Shown: positions 9,769-18,767, counted from the stretch's first letter. The stretch is DNA of 64,000 nucleotides from Gordonia alkaliphila (GCF_023017165.1 NZ_JALKBW010000001.1:62001-126000), one strand, 5' to 3'. The notes: generated from the letters alone by a model not told the origin. A program made the numbers and translations.

Positions 9769-10919
9769 CGGCCTGCGAACGCGTTGCGGAGGCGGGAGAA
9801 CAGTCCGTCCTTGCCTGCCCCCTTGGATCCGGCGGTGACCAGTTCCACGGAGTCGTCGGTGCTGTCCCGGAGGCTGCGCAGCAGCTCCGCCTGCGTGCTG
9901 TCGACCTTGCTCGGCACTACCACTTCCAGGTGGGCGTGCAGGTGACCGCGCAGACCGGTGTTCAGGTGCGGCAGGCCGCGGCTCTTCACGGTCACGACGG
10001 TGCCGGGCTGGGTGCCGGGCTCGATGGTGATCTTCGCGGTACTGCCGAGAACGGTGTCCACCTCGATCTCCGAGCCGAGCGCGGCGTCGACCATCGGCAC
10101 CCGGAGGGTGCAGTGCAGGTCGTCCTTGTCGCGGATGAAGACGTCGTTCGGCTTCTCGCTGATCTCCACGTACAGGTCGCCCGCGGGGCCGCCGCCGGGG
10201 CCCACCTCACCCTGTCCGGCCAACCGGACGCGCATGCCCTGCTCCACGCCTGCCGGGATCTTCACGGTCAGGGTGCGCCGGGCGCGGACGCGGCCGTCGC
10301 CGCCGCACTTGGTACACGGATCGGGGATCACTTCGCCCGCGCCGTGGCACTCCGGGCATTCGCGCACCGACATGACCTGGCCGAGGAAGGACCGCTGCAC
10401 GGACTGGATCTCGCCCTGGCCCTTACAGGTGCCGCAGGTGACCGGTCGGGAGTTGTCGCGGGTGCCCGCGCCCTCGCAGAGCTCGCACAGGACCGCGGTG
10501 TCGACGGTGATCTCGCGATCGGCGCCCGCCGCGATCTCGTCGAGATCGAGTGTCAGTCCGACTAGCGCGGGCTCACCGGGGCGGACGCGGCCACGCGGCC
10601 CACGGCTGCCGCCGAAGCCACCGCCGCCGCCCCCGAAAAAAGTGTTGAAGATGTCGCCGAGGCCGCCGAAGTCGGCGGCGCCGCCGCCACCGAAGCCGCC
10701 CATGCCCGAGGACAGCGGATCGCCGCCGGCGTCGACGATGCTGCGCTTCTGCGGATCGCTGAGCACCTCGTAAGCGGTCGTGACCTCTTTGAAGCGTTCT
10801 TCCTCGTCCGGGTTCACGTCGGGGTGCAGTTCCCGGGCCAGACGCCGGTAGGCGCGCTTGAGATCTTGGTCGGAGGCATCCCGGGACACACCGAGAATGC
10901 CGTAGTAATCACGAGCCAC
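9765..10919 (-). CDS. dnaJ2: Chaperone DnaJ (DnaJ2)
   Basis: Hsp40 co-chaperone that delivers unfolded clients to DnaK. J domain at residues 1-65 with HPD at 32-34; a Gly/Phe-rich linker (about 70-110, [18 protein letters not shown]); a zinc-finger region with four CxxCxGxG-type repeats ([32 protein letters not shown]); then the substrate-binding C-terminal domains. Length 384. The GTG start at 10917-10919 is 28 nt after the hrcA stop. Its pairing with hrcA instead of dnaK/grpE marks it as the DnaJ2 type. Confidence 0.95.
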   Translation of the reverse strand: MARDYYGILGVSRDASDQDLKRAYRRLARELHPDVNPDEEERFKEVTTAYEVLSDPQKRSIVDAGGDPLSSGMGGFGGGGAADFGGLGDIFNTFFGGGGGGFGGSRGPRGRVRPGEPALVGLTLDLDEIAAGADREITVDTAVLCELCEGAGTRDNSRPVTCGTCKGQGEIQSVQRSFLGQVMSVRECPECHGAGEVIPDPCTKCGGDGRVRARRTLTVKIPAGVEQGMRVRLAGQGEVGPGGGPAGDLYVEISEKPNDVFIRDKDDLHCTLRVPMVDAALGSEIEVDTVLGSTAKITIEPGTQPGTVVTVKSRGLPHLNTGLRGHLHAHLEVVVPSKVDSTQAELLRSLRDSTDDSVELVTAGSKGAGKDGLFSRLRNAFAGR

Positions 10920-10947
10920 GTGCAGACAGTCCTTTACTTACTTCCAA

Positions 10948-11982
10948 CTAGCGGCCGGCGAGCACTTCGCCGACGTATCGCGCCACCGCCGCGACCGAAG
11001 CCATGGTGCCCGGATAGTCCATCCGGGTCGGCCCGACCACGCCCACGCCGCCGAAAACGGTGCCCGAAGCACCGTACCCGGTCGACACCACGGAGGTGCC
11101 ACGCAGGTCTTCCACCAGCGTTTCTTCACCGATCTGCACGGTGACGCTGTCGTTCTCGCGGGCATGCGCCAGCAGACGCAAGACCACGACCTGCTCTTCC
11201 AACGCTTCGAGCACGGTGTCCATTCCGCTGCTCGCGAGCGCGAAGTCGCCCGCGCTGCGCGCCAGGTTCGACGTCCCGCCGAGCACCAGCCGATCCTCCG
11301 GCCGCTCCACCAGGGTCTCGATGAGCACGGTCGCGATCTCCAGGATGGGGCGCTGCAGTTCCGGCGGTGAGTCCTCGGTGAGGGCGGAGACCTCCGCGGT
11401 CGCCTCGTCCAGCCGCTTGCCGTCGAGCGCCGCGCCGAACAGGTTCCGCACCTTCGCCAGCGACTCGTCGGCCAGCGGTTCGCGCAGCGTCACCATGCGC
11501 TGCTCCACCCGGCCGGTGTCGGTGATGACCACCAGCAGCAGTCGCTGCGGCGTCAGCGCGACCACTTCGAGGTGGCGCACGCGCGCGGTCGACAGCACCG
11601 GGTACTGGATCACCGCCACCTGCTGGGTGAGTTCGGCGAGCAGTTTCACCGACCGGCGGAGCACGTCGTCGAGGTCGACGGCGTGATCGAGGAACGACAG
11701 GATGGCGCGGCGTTCCGGCTTCGACAGCGGCTTCACGTCGTGAATGCGGTCGACGAAGAGCCGGTAACCCTTGTCCGTCGGCACCCGCCCGGAGCTGGTG
11801 TGCGGCTGGATGATCAGGCCCTCCGCCTCCAGGACCGCCATGTCGTTGCGGACGGTGGCGCTGGAGACGCCGAGCTGGTGCCGGTCGACCAGAGCCTTGG
11901 AGCCGATCGGCTCCTGCGTGGCGACGAAGTCGGTCACGATCGCGCGCAAGATCTCGAAGCGGCGGTCGTCTGTGCTCGACAC
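10948..11982 (-). CDS. hrcA: Heat-inducible transcription repressor HrcA
   Basis: Represses chaperonin genes by binding CIRCE elements; its activity depends on GroEL. The 344 residues comprise an N-terminal winged helix ([58 protein letters not shown]) and the HrcA GAF-like and dimerisation regions ending in [26 protein letters not shown]. The GTG at 11980-11982 is followed by SSTDDRRF. No CIRCE sequence was seen upstream, but a different 15-bp palindrome lies there. Confidence 0.94.
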   Translation of the reverse strand: MSSTDDRRFEILRAIVTDFVATQEPIGSKALVDRHQLGVSSATVRNDMAVLEAEGLIIQPHTSSGRVPTDKGYRLFVDRIHDVKPLSKPERRAILSFLDHAVDLDDVLRRSVKLLAELTQQVAVIQYPVLSTARVRHLEVVALTPQRLLLVVITDTGRVEQRMVTLREPLADESLAKVRNLFGAALDGKRLDEATAEVSALTEDSPPELQRPILEIATVLIETLVERPEDRLVLGGTSNLARSAGDFALASSGMDTVLEALEEQVVVLRLLAHARENDSVTVQIGEETLVEDLRGTSVVSTGYGASGTVFGGVGVVGPTRMDYPGTMASVAAVARYVGEVLAGR

Positions 11983-12024
11983 TCGGGCGCCTCCTGAACA
12001 GACTTGTGCATAAAGTGGATCGGA

Positions 12025-12054
12025 ACCATCGACGATGGTGCTCCCCCAATTCTA
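12025..12054 (-). promoter_or_regulatory. Candidate hrcA promoter (-10) and adjoining 15-bp palindrome
   Basis: On the minus strand TAGAAT at 12054-12049 resembles a -10 box pointing towards hrcA, with TTGCCG at 12079-12074 as a weak -35 (19-bp spacer). ACCATCG-A-CGATGGT at 12025-12039 is a perfect inverted repeat placed near the predicted transcription start, a good operator position. It is not a CIRCE element. The same stretch also precedes the divergent gene at 12082. Confidence 0.4.
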
Positions 12055-12081
12055 GTAGTTCGACAGGAAGAACCGGCAACG

Positions 12082-12486
12082 ATGATCTTCAAGGGCGTGC
12101 GAGAGGGTCGGCCGTATCCGGAACAGCGCCTGTCGACACGGGAGTGGGCGCAGATTCCGCCGCGCCAATTCCGCCTGGATCAACTCACCACGGTGACCAC
12201 CGTCCTCGCGCTGGACAAGCTGCTGTCCGAGGACAGCACCTTCTACGGCGACCTGTTCGCGCACGTGGTGCAGTACCGCGGGGAGCTGTACTTGGAGGAC
12301 GGGCTGCACCGCGCCGTCCGCTCCGCCCTGCGTAATCGCACGATCATCCACGCCCGGCTCCTCGACCTCGACGCCGATCCGGCCCTCGCGACACCGATGG
12401 AGAGCACCGACCAGTTGGCCCCGGTGCCCGCCCGTCCGGTGAATCCGCGGCGCGTCGGCCGCGGCGCCCACCGCGCCGGCGAGTAG
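12082..12486 (+). CDS. Conserved actinobacterial protein, Rv2375-like, with DGxHR motif
   Basis: A 134-residue protein conserved beside hrcA in Mycobacteriales; my memory of the M. tuberculosis neighbour Rv2375 is a close match over the first 100 residues. Function is unproven, and some databases label it a VapB-type antitoxin. The motif LEDGLHRAVRSALRNRTIIH (72-91) resembles the DGHHR motif of ParB/sulfiredoxin-fold proteins, including the preceding strand and following helix. The C-terminal 35 residues (PVPARPVNPRRVGRGAHR) are a Pro/Arg-rich extension. ATG at 12082 follows AGGAAG by 11 nt. No toxin gene is adjacent. Confidence 0.7.
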   Translation: MIFKGVREGRPYPEQRLSTREWAQIPPRQFRLDQLTTVTTVLALDKLLSEDSTFYGDLFAHVVQYRGELYLEDGLHRAVRSALRNRTIIHARLLDLDADPALATPMESTDQLAPVPARPVNPRRVGRGAHRAGE

Positions 12487-12492
12487 AGCCGC

Positions 12493-13713
12493 TCAGTCGA
12501 CGAGGATGTCGCGGATCACACCGTCGGCCAGCAACCGACCGCGGTCGGTGAGGACGTAGGCCTCGTCGCGCAGGGTCAGCAGTCCGCTGTCGACGGCGCG
12601 CCCCGCCCGTTCGGCCTCCTCCGCGGACAGTTCGTCGGCGGGCAGTCCGGTCCGCATGCGCAGCCGCAGCATCACCGTCTCGGTGTGCGCGTCCTCGTCG
12701 GTCAGGATCTCGTAGCCGCCCACCGGCAGCGCCCCGGCGGTCAGCGAGTCGGCGTAGGTGGCGGGGTGCTTCTGGTTCCACCACCGCACGCCGTTCACGT
12801 GCGAGTGCGCGCCCGGACCGATGCCCCACCAGTCGTCGCTGCGCCAGTAGGCCTCGTTGTGTCGGCAGGCCGTCTCCGTCGGAATCGAATCTGCTTCTGC
12901 CGCAGCCCAATTCGATACTTCGTACCAGTGCAGTCCGGCCGCGGACAGGCGCGCGTCGATCTGTTCGTAGCGAGCGGCGAGGTCGTCGTCGTCGGGCATC
13001 GGGACCTCGCCGCGGCGCACCTTCCGCGCGAAGGCCGTGCCGTCCTCGACGATCAGCGCATACGCCGACACGTGGTCCACCGGCACCGACAGCACCGCGT
13101 CGAGCGAGGCGGCCAGGTCGTCATCGGTCTCCCCCGGCGTGCCGTAGATGAGGTCGAGGTTCACGTGCGCGAACCCGGCCTCGGCCGCCTCCCGCGCCGC
13201 CGCGAGCGCCCGGCCCGGCGTGTGCCGTCGATCCAGGATCTGCAGCACGTGCGGCGCGGCGGACTGCATGCCGAGTGAGATCCGCGTGAACCCGGCGTCG
13301 GCGAGTCCGGCGAAGAACTCCGGCGACGTCGACTCCGGGTTGGACTCGGTGGTCACCTCGGCGCCGGGCGCCAGGTCGAAGGAGTTCCGGACGGCCCCGA
13401 GGAGATCGGCCAGACCGTCCGCACCGAGGAGCGACGGCGTGCCGCCGCCGACGAACACGGTCTGTACCGGTCGGTCCGGCGCGAGCAGCGCGGCCGCAGC
13501 GTCCAGTTCCCGGCGCACCGCCTGCGCCCACGACTCCGGGGAGCTCGAAGACCCCAGCTCACCGGCGGTGTAGGTGTTGAAGTCGCAGTAGCCGCAGCGC
13601 GTCGCACAGAACGGCACATGCAGGTACAGACTCAGCGGCCGCTCCGGGTCCACGGCGGTCAGACGAGCGGCCGCATCACTGGGCAACACCGTCGGGGGCA
13701 CACGCAGACTCAT
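12493..13713 (-). CDS. hemW: Radical SAM protein HemW (putative haem chaperone, formerly HemN-like)
   Basis: Radical SAM enzyme-like protein that binds haem and is thought to insert it into respiratory proteins. The radical SAM cluster motif is PFCATRCGYCDF (Cys36, Cys40, Cys43), with the extended HemN/HemW features FVGGGTPSLL and SLGMQSAAPHVL. It lacks the extra N-terminal region of true HemN, so oxygen-independent coproporphyrinogen oxidase activity is unlikely. About 406 residues from ATG at 13711-13713; a GTG at 13732-13734 would add seven residues, and a GGAGG sits too close to the chosen ATG, so the start is uncertain. Converges with the DGxHR gene (6-nt gap) and diverges from the cysteine leader. 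Confidence 0.9.
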   Translation of the reverse strand: MSLRVPPTVLPSDAAARLTAVDPERPLSLYLHVPFCATRCGYCDFNTYTAGELGSSSSPESWAQAVRRELDAAAALLAPDRPVQTVFVGGGTPSLLGADGLADLLGAVRNSFDLAPGAEVTTESNPESTSPEFFAGLADAGFTRISLGMQSAAPHVLQILDRRHTPGRALAAAREAAEAGFAHVNLDLIYGTPGETDDDLAASLDAVLSVPVDHVSAYALIVEDGTAFARKVRRGEVPMPDDDDLAARYEQIDARLSAAGLHWYEVSNWAAAEADSIPTETACRHNEAYWRSDDWWGIGPGAHSHVNGVRWWNQKHPATYADSLTAGALPVGGYEILTDEDAHTETVMLRLRMRTGLPADELSAEEAERAGRAVDSGLLTLRDEAYVLTDRGRLLADGVIRDILVD

Positions 13714-13817
13714 GCCTCCATCATGGCTCACCACCGCGGCGCGAAGTTAAAATCACGGTGCAGATAATTGGCCCGCGGACTAGGCGAACGGCCCCCGCCC
13801 GTGCCACCATGGTCGGC

Positions 13818-13898
13818 ATGACCACGACGGGAGTCCGCCTCATCGCACGGCGGCACATCGACCTCATGCGCTGCGACAGCGCATCGTGTCGAGCCTGA
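13818..13898 (+). CDS. Cysteine-codon leader peptide upstream of the sulfite reductase operon
   Basis: A 26-codon open reading frame beginning MTTTGVRLIA and containing RRHIDLMRCDSASC before a final RA and TGA. An ATG three codons upstream (13809) would give 29 residues. The RRHIDL core followed by Cys codons (TGC at 13872-13874, TGT at 13887-13889) matches the family of short leader peptides that precede sulfur assimilation operons in actinobacteria; polycysteine uORFs in mycobacteria are reported to attenuate downstream genes in response to cysteine. The stop lies 126 nt before the sulfite reductase start. Too short for ordinary gene finding. No strong Shine-Dalgarno is visible, so it may be translated from a leaderless or near-leaderless mRNA. 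Confidence 0.75.
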   Translation: MTTTGVRLIARRHIDLMRCDSASCRA

Positions 13899-14020
13899 CT
13901 CTCCCCCCGTTCGTCGATTCCGTATGCCTTTCCGGACGCCCCGCGGTGCCTGCCGCAGCGCTGATCCCTTCGCATTTCCGCCAGCCCCCGTGGCGCATCG
14001 CACCCTCGATGCGCGAGGAG
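13866..14020 (+). promoter_or_regulatory. Putative cysteine-responsive attenuator with alternative RNA pairings
   Basis: Four segments can pair in exclusive ways. Segment 1 ATGCGCTG (13866-13873) pairs with segment 2 CAGCGCAT (13877-13884) around CGA, right over the first Cys codon. GCGCATCG, which overlaps segment 2 (13879-13886), recurs exactly as segment 3 (13993-14000). Both copies are complementary to segment 4, CGATGCGC (14007-14014), which ends directly against the GAGGAG ribosome site (14015-14020) of the sulfite reductase. The 3:4 hairpin has a 6-nt loop. CTCC at 13901-13904 could in addition mask GGAG. Ribosome position on the Cys codons would decide which helices form; the direction of control is inferred, not seen. 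Confidence 0.6.
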
Positions 14021-14024
14021 AACC

Positions 14025-15749
14025 ATGACTCTGACCACCCCCGCCCCGCAGACCGACGAACCCGCTGTCGCCGCGCCCGCACCGCGCAAGAGGGCGCCGC
14101 GGAAGAAGGCCACCGAGGGCCAGTGGGCGCTCGGCTACCGCGAGCCCCTGAATCCGAACGAGCAGATCAAGAAGGACGACAACCCGCTCAACGTCCGGGC
14201 CCGGATCATCGACACCTACTCGAAGATCGGCTTCGACGGGATCGACAAGGCCGACCTGCGGGGCCGTTTCCGCTGGATGGGTCTGTACACGCAGCGCGCC
14301 GAAGGGTACGACGGCACGCACACGCACGACGACAACATCGACTACCTCGAGGCCCCGTACTTCATGATGCGGGTCCGCACCGACGGCGGTCAGCTCACCC
14401 TCGACCAGGTGCGCACCCTGGCCGGTATCTCCCGCGACTTCGCGCGCGGCACCGCTGACATCTCCGACCGCCAGAACCTGCAGTACCACTGGATTCGGAT
14501 CGAGGACGTGCCGGAGATCTGGCGTCGCCTGGACGAAGTCGGGCTGCAGACCACCGAGGCCTGCGGCGACTGCCCGCGCGGCATGCTCGGCTCGCCGCTG
14601 GCCGGGCTGTCGGCCGACGAGGTGATCGACGCGACCCCCGCGATCGAGGAGATCAAGCGCCGCTACATCGGCAACCCCGAGTACTCCAACCTGCCGCGCA
14701 AGTTCAAGACCGCAATCTCCGGCCAGCAGGACGTGGTGCACGAGATCAACGACGTCTCGTTCGTCGGCGTCGAGCATCCCGAACACGGCCCGGGCTTCGA
14801 CCTCTGGGTGGGCGGCGGACTGTCCACCAACCCGATGTTCGCGCAGCGCCTGGGCGCGTGGATCCCGCTCGACGAGGTGCCCGACGTGTGGGAGGGCGTG
14901 ATCGCCATCTTCCGCGACTACGGTTACCGCCGCCTGCGCTCCAAGGCGCGCCTGAAGTTCCTGATCAAGGACTGGGGCCCGGAGAAGTTCCGCGAGGTCC
15001 TCGAGCGCGAGTACCTCGAGCGTCCGCTGCTCGACGGCCCGGCCCCGGTGCCGCCGACGCACCCGATCGACCACGTCGGCGTCACCAAGCAGGTCGACGG
15101 CCGCAACGCCGTGGGCTTCTCGGCGGTGTCCGGCCGACTGTCGGACACGGTGCTGTTCGCCCTCGCCGACGCCGCCGAGCGCGCCGGCAGCGATTCGGTG
15201 CGCTTCACGCCGTACCAGAAGCTGGTGATCGTCAACGTCGACGACGACAAGTTGGCCGGCCTGGACGCCGACCTGGAGGCCGTCGGCCTCACGTCGCGTC
15301 CGTCCCGGTGGCGCCGCAATCTGATCGCCTGCACCGGCCTGGAGTTCTGCAAGCTCAGCTTCACCGAGACCCGCAGCCGCTCGCAGGCGCTGGTGCCGGA
15401 GATGGAGTCCCGCCTGGCCGAGTTGAACGAGCAGCTCGACGTGCCGATCACCATCAACTTCAACGGCTGCCCCAACTCCTGCGCCCGCGTGCAGGTGGCC
15501 GACATCGGTCTCAAGGGTCAGCTGATCAACGACGCCGACGGCAACGCCGTCGAGGGCTTCCAGGTGCACCTGGGCGGCTCCCTCGGCTTCGACAGCGGGT
15601 TCGGCCGCAAGCTGCGCCAGCACAAGATCCTCGCCGACGACGCCACCACGTACATCGAACGCCTCGTGCGCAACTTCATCGATGGACGCCACGAGGGCGA
15701 ACGCTTCGCCGAGTGGGCCGTCCGCGCCGACGACGCCCAACTGCAGTGA
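14025..15749 (+). CDS. sirA: Ferredoxin-dependent sulfite reductase (SirA/NirA type)
   Basis: Reduces sulfite to sulfide with six electrons from ferredoxin, using coupled siroheme and a 4Fe-4S cluster. The 574-residue protein has two sulfite/nitrite reductase repeats; cluster cysteines are C436 and C442 (ACTGLEFC) and C482 and C486 (NGCPNSC). Tyr88 (GLYTQR) and the cysteines in EACGDCPRG (180, 183) lie where mycobacterial SirA has its Tyr-Cys crosslink. Nitrite reductases are close relatives, but the cysH-cysDN context points to sulfite. An Ala/Pro/Lys-rich stretch covers the first 30 residues. GAGGAG lies 4 nt upstream of the ATG. First structural gene of the assimilation operon, behind the cysteine leader. 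Confidence 0.93.
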   Translation: MTLTTPAPQTDEPAVAAPAPRKRAPRKKATEGQWALGYREPLNPNEQIKKDDNPLNVRARIIDTYSKIGFDGIDKADLRGRFRWMGLYTQRAEGYDGTHTHDDNIDYLEAPYFMMRVRTDGGQLTLDQVRTLAGISRDFARGTADISDRQNLQYHWIRIEDVPEIWRRLDEVGLQTTEACGDCPRGMLGSPLAGLSADEVIDATPAIEEIKRRYIGNPEYSNLPRKFKTAISGQQDVVHEINDVSFVGVEHPEHGPGFDLWVGGGLSTNPMFAQRLGAWIPLDEVPDVWEGVIAIFRDYGYRRLRSKARLKFLIKDWGPEKFREVLEREYLERPLLDGPAPVPPTHPIDHVGVTKQVDGRNAVGFSAVSGRLSDTVLFALADAAERAGSDSVRFTPYQKLVIVNVDDDKLAGLDADLEAVGLTSRPSRWRRNLIACTGLEFCKLSFTETRSRSQALVPEMESRLAELNEQLDVPITINFNGCPNSCARVQVADIGLKGQLINDADGNAVEGFQVHLGGSLGFDSGFGRKLRQHKILADDATTYIERLVRNFIDGRHEGERFAEWAVRADDAQLQ

Positions 15750-15763
15750 GGGGGGCAGTAGCA

Positions 15764-16495
15764 ATGACCACCACCGCCAAAGACCTCGCCGCACTGCGCG
15801 AGATCGCCGAGACCGGCGCCGCCGACCTCGGCCCGGACGCCACCGCCGAGGACCTGCTGGCGTGGACCGCCGCCACCTTCGGCAGCGACTTCCTGATCGC
15901 CGCCAACATGCAGGACGCCGTGCTGGTCGACGTCGCCAGCAAGGCGATCGAGCCGGCCGCCGTCGACCACGACAAGCTCAAGGTGCTGTTCCTCGACACC
16001 GGCTACCACTTCGTCGAGACCCTCGGCACCCGGGACGCCGTCGTCGACATCTACGACCTCGACCTGGTGAACGTGCAGCCGGATCAGACTCCGGCGCAAC
16101 AGGATTCCGCGCTCGGCAAGGACCTGTTCGCCACGAACCCGGCCGAATGCTGCCGTCTGCGCAAGGTGGTTCCGCTGAAGGCGGCGCTCGCACCGTACCG
16201 CGCCTGGGTCACCGGGATCCGCCGCGTCGAGGCGCCCACCCGTGCCAACGCTCCCCTCATCTCGTTCGACGAGGGGTTCGGCCTGGTCAAGATCAATCCG
16301 CTCGCGGCCTGGACCGACGAGCAGTTCCAGAACTACATCGACGCCCACGGAGTCCTGGTGAATCCGTTGGTCGACGACGGCTATCCGTCGATCGGGTGCG
16401 CACCGTGCACCGTCAAACCAGCCGCCGGAGCCGATCCGCGCAGCGGCCGTTGGGCCGGCAGCGCCAAAACAGAATGCGGGTTGCACGCCTCATGA
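15764..16495 (+). CDS. cysH: Adenylyl-sulfate (APS) reductase
   Basis: Thioredoxin-dependent reduction of APS to sulfite and AMP. The 243 residues carry the cluster motif CC (129-130) and CxxC (C212, C215) that binds a 4Fe-4S centre and separates assimilatory APS reductases from PAPS reductases, plus the catalytic Cys238 in the C-terminal ECGLH. The nucleotide-binding region includes LFLDTGYHF. GAGGGGGG lies 10 nt before the ATG. The stop overlaps cysD by ATGA. The absence of an APS kinase in the cluster agrees with direct APS reduction. Confidence 0.95.
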   Translation: MTTTAKDLAALREIAETGAADLGPDATAEDLLAWTAATFGSDFLIAANMQDAVLVDVASKAIEPAAVDHDKLKVLFLDTGYHFVETLGTRDAVVDIYDLDLVNVQPDQTPAQQDSALGKDLFATNPAECCRLRKVVPLKAALAPYRAWVTGIRRVEAPTRANAPLISFDEGFGLVKINPLAAWTDEQFQNYIDAHGVLVNPLVDDGYPSIGCAPCTVKPAAGADPRSGRWAGSAKTECGLHAS

Positions 16496-17451
16496 GCATC
16501 ATCAACGACACCGACATCACCGCCGCCGAGACCGCACGGCCGGTGCCCGTCGAGCGGGACGATTTCACCACCCTCGACGCCCTCGAGTCCGAGGCCATCC
16601 ACATCTTCCGCGAGGTGGCCGGAGAATTCGAGCGCCCGGTGATCCTGTTCTCCGGCGGCAAGGACTCCACGGTGCTGCTGCACCTGGCGCTGAAGGCCTT
16701 CTGGCCGGCGCCGCTGCCCTTCGCGCTGCTGCACGTGGACACCGGCCACAATCTCCCGGAGATCATCGAGTTCCGCGACGAGATCGTCGAGCGCCACAAC
16801 CTGCGCCTGCACGTGGCGAAGGTGGAGGACTACCTGGCCGACGGCCGCCTGGCCGAGCGCCCGGACGGCATCCGGAATCCGCTGCAGACCATCCCGCTGC
16901 TCGACGGCATCGCCGAGAACCGCTTCGACGCGGTCTTCGGCGGCGCACGTCGCGACGAGGAGCGTGCCCGCGCCAAGGAGCGGATCTTCTCGCTGCGCAA
17001 CGCCTTCGGCCAGTGGGACCCAAAGCGCCAGCGCCCGGAACTGTGGAATCTCTACAACGGGCGGCACGCGCCGGGCGAGCACGTACGCGTGTTCCCGCTG
17101 AGCAACTGGACCGAGCTCGACATCTGGCGGTACATCGCTCGCGAGCAGGTGCTGCTGGCACCGCTGTACTACGCCCACGAGCGCGAGGTGTACCAGCGCG
17201 ACGGCATGTGGATGACCGAGGGCTCGTGGGGCGGTCCCCGCGAGGACGAGACGGTCGAGACCCGCACGGTGCGGTACCGCACCGTCGGCGACGGCTCCAC
17301 CACCGGCGCGGTGCTGTCGGAAGCCCGCGACAACGAAGCGGTCCTCGCCGAGGTCGCCGCCTCCCGCCTCACCGAACGCGGCGCCACCCGCGGCGACGAC
17401 CGCGTCTCGGAAGCCGCCATGGAAGACCGCAAGCGCGAAGGATACTTCTGA
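16492..17451 (+). CDS. cysD: Sulfate adenylyltransferase subunit 2 (CysD)
   Basis: Catalytic subunit of ATP sulfurylase, making APS from sulfate and ATP with energy from the CysN GTPase. The PP-loop SGGKDS is at residues 54-59; HVDTGHNLPEIIEFRD and FGGARRDEERARAKER are classic CysD sequences. Length 319, slightly long because of an N-terminal extension of about 20 residues. Overlaps cysH by 4 nt and cysN by 1 nt (TGATG), so translation is coupled and subunit amounts are balanced. Confidence 0.96.
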   Translation: MSIINDTDITAAETARPVPVERDDFTTLDALESEAIHIFREVAGEFERPVILFSGGKDSTVLLHLALKAFWPAPLPFALLHVDTGHNLPEIIEFRDEIVERHNLRLHVAKVEDYLADGRLAERPDGIRNPLQTIPLLDGIAENRFDAVFGGARRDEERARAKERIFSLRNAFGQWDPKRQRPELWNLYNGRHAPGEHVRVFPLSNWTELDIWRYIAREQVLLAPLYYAHEREVYQRDGMWMTEGSWGGPREDETVETRTVRYRTVGDGSTTGAVLSEARDNEAVLAEVAASRLTERGATRGDDRVSEAAMEDRKREGYF

Positions 17452-18767
17452 TGAGCACCCCCACCCTCGACTCCCCCGCCACCGCGACCGGCGCCGACCT
17501 GCTGCGCATCGCGACTGCGGGCAGCGTCGACGACGGCAAGTCCACCCTCGTCGGACGCCTCCTGTTCGACACCAAGTCGGTGCTCGCCGATCAGATCGAC
17601 GCCGTCACCAAGGCGTCGGTGGATCGCGGCATGGACACCCCCGACCTGTCGTTGCTGGTCGACGGCCTGCGCGCCGAACGCGAGCAGGGCATCACCATCG
17701 ACGTCGCCTACCGGTACTTCGCCACCCCGGCGCGCAGCTTCGTGCTGGCCGACACGCCGGGACACGTGCAGTACACCCGCAACACCGTCTCCGGCGCGTC
17801 CACCGCCCAGCTGGTGATCCTGCTGGTGGACGCCCGCAACGGCATCGTCGCCCAGACGCGGCGGCATGCCGCCGTGATGGCGCTGCTCGGGGTGCCCCGC
17901 CTGGTGCTGGCCGTGAACAAGATCGACCTGGTCGACGACCCGGCGGCCGTCTTCGCCGAGATCACCGAGCAGTTCGGCGAGATCACCCGGTCGCTCGGCT
18001 ACGCCGACGATCAGGTGCTGCCCATCCCGGTCTCGGCCCTGCACGGCGACAACATCGCCCGCCGCAGCGAGAACACCCCGTACTACAGCGGCCCCACGCT
18101 GATCGAGCACCTGGAATCGGTGCCGAATCAGCCGGATCGCCGCGAGGTGGGTCTGCGCTTCCCGGTGCAGTACGTGATCCGTCCGCGCACCCCGGAGTAC
18201 CCCGACTACCGCGGCTACGCCGGGCAGATCGCCGCCGGCCGCGTGTCGGTGGGCGACGAGATCGTGGTGCAGCCGTCCGGTCAGCGTTCCCGCGTGGTCA
18301 CCATCGACACCCCCGACGGCGAGCTCGCGACCGCGCACACCGGCCGCAGCGTCACGCTGCTGCTGGCCGACGACATCGACGTCTCCCGCGGTGATCTGAT
18401 CGCCGCCGCCGGCGACGCCCCGGAACCGATCCAGCAGTTCACCGCCACCGTCTGCTGGCTCGGCGACAAGCCGCTGCGCGCCGGCGCCCGGCTGCTGCTC
18501 AAGCACGGCACCAAGACCACCCCGGTGATCATCGGCGGCCTCGAGACGCTGTTCGACGAACAGGACCTCGCCCTGGTCGACGCGCCGGAGTCGGTGGAGC
18601 TCAACCGGATCGGCCGGATCTCGCTGACCACCGCCGAGCCGATCGCGGCCGACGACTACCGGGTGAACCGGGAGACCGGCAGCTTCCTGCTGATCGACCC
18701 GGTCGGCGGCAACACCCTGGGTGCGGGTCTGGTCGGCGACGTGCTGACCAGTCTCAATCTGAGCTGA
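17451..18767 (+). CDS. cysN: Sulfate adenylyltransferase subunit 1, GTPase (CysN)
   Basis: EF-Tu-like GTPase that drives APS formation by CysD. P-loop GSVDDGKS (24-31), effector region GITIDVAYRYF, DTPGH (101-105) and NKID mark the G domain, followed by two beta-barrel domains. At 438 residues it ends without an APS kinase (CysC) domain, unlike the CysNC fusion of M. tuberculosis. If no cysC lies elsewhere, PAPS would be lacking, which matters for the sulfotransferase at 32 kb. Confidence 0.95.
   Translation: MSTPTLDSPATATGADLLRIATAGSVDDGKSTLVGRLLFDTKSVLADQIDAVTKASVDRGMDTPDLSLLVDGLRAEREQGITIDVAYRYFATPARSFVLADTPGHVQYTRNTVSGASTAQLVILLVDARNGIVAQTRRHAAVMALLGVPRLVLAVNKIDLVDDPAAVFAEITEQFGEITRSLGYADDQVLPIPVSALHGDNIARRSENTPYYSGPTLIEHLESVPNQPDRREVGLRFPVQYVIRPRTPEYPDYRGYAGQIAAGRVSVGDEIVVQPSGQRSRVVTIDTPDGELATAHTGRSVTLLLADDIDVSRGDLIAAAGDAPEPIQQFTATVCWLGDKPLRAGARLLLKHGTKTTPVIIGGLETLFDEQDLALVDAPESVELNRIGRISLTTAEPIAADDYRVNRETGSFLLIDPVGGNTLGAGLVGDVLTSLNLS

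Noticed and set aside
11983-12081. CIRCE element upstream of hrcA
   Set aside because: No TTAGCACTC-N9-GAGTGCTAA or close variant is present; only an unrelated palindrome is found.
12493-13713. Oxygen-independent coproporphyrinogen III oxidase (HemN)
   Set aside because: The protein lacks the additional N-terminal region of true HemN and matches the HemW branch, so the catalytic name is not supported.
13728-15794. A 688-codon open frame antisense to the sulfite reductase
   Set aside because: It mirrors the codon bias of the sense gene in GC-rich DNA, contains no recognisable domain and covers the leader and operon promoter; the sense protein has full catalytic motifs.
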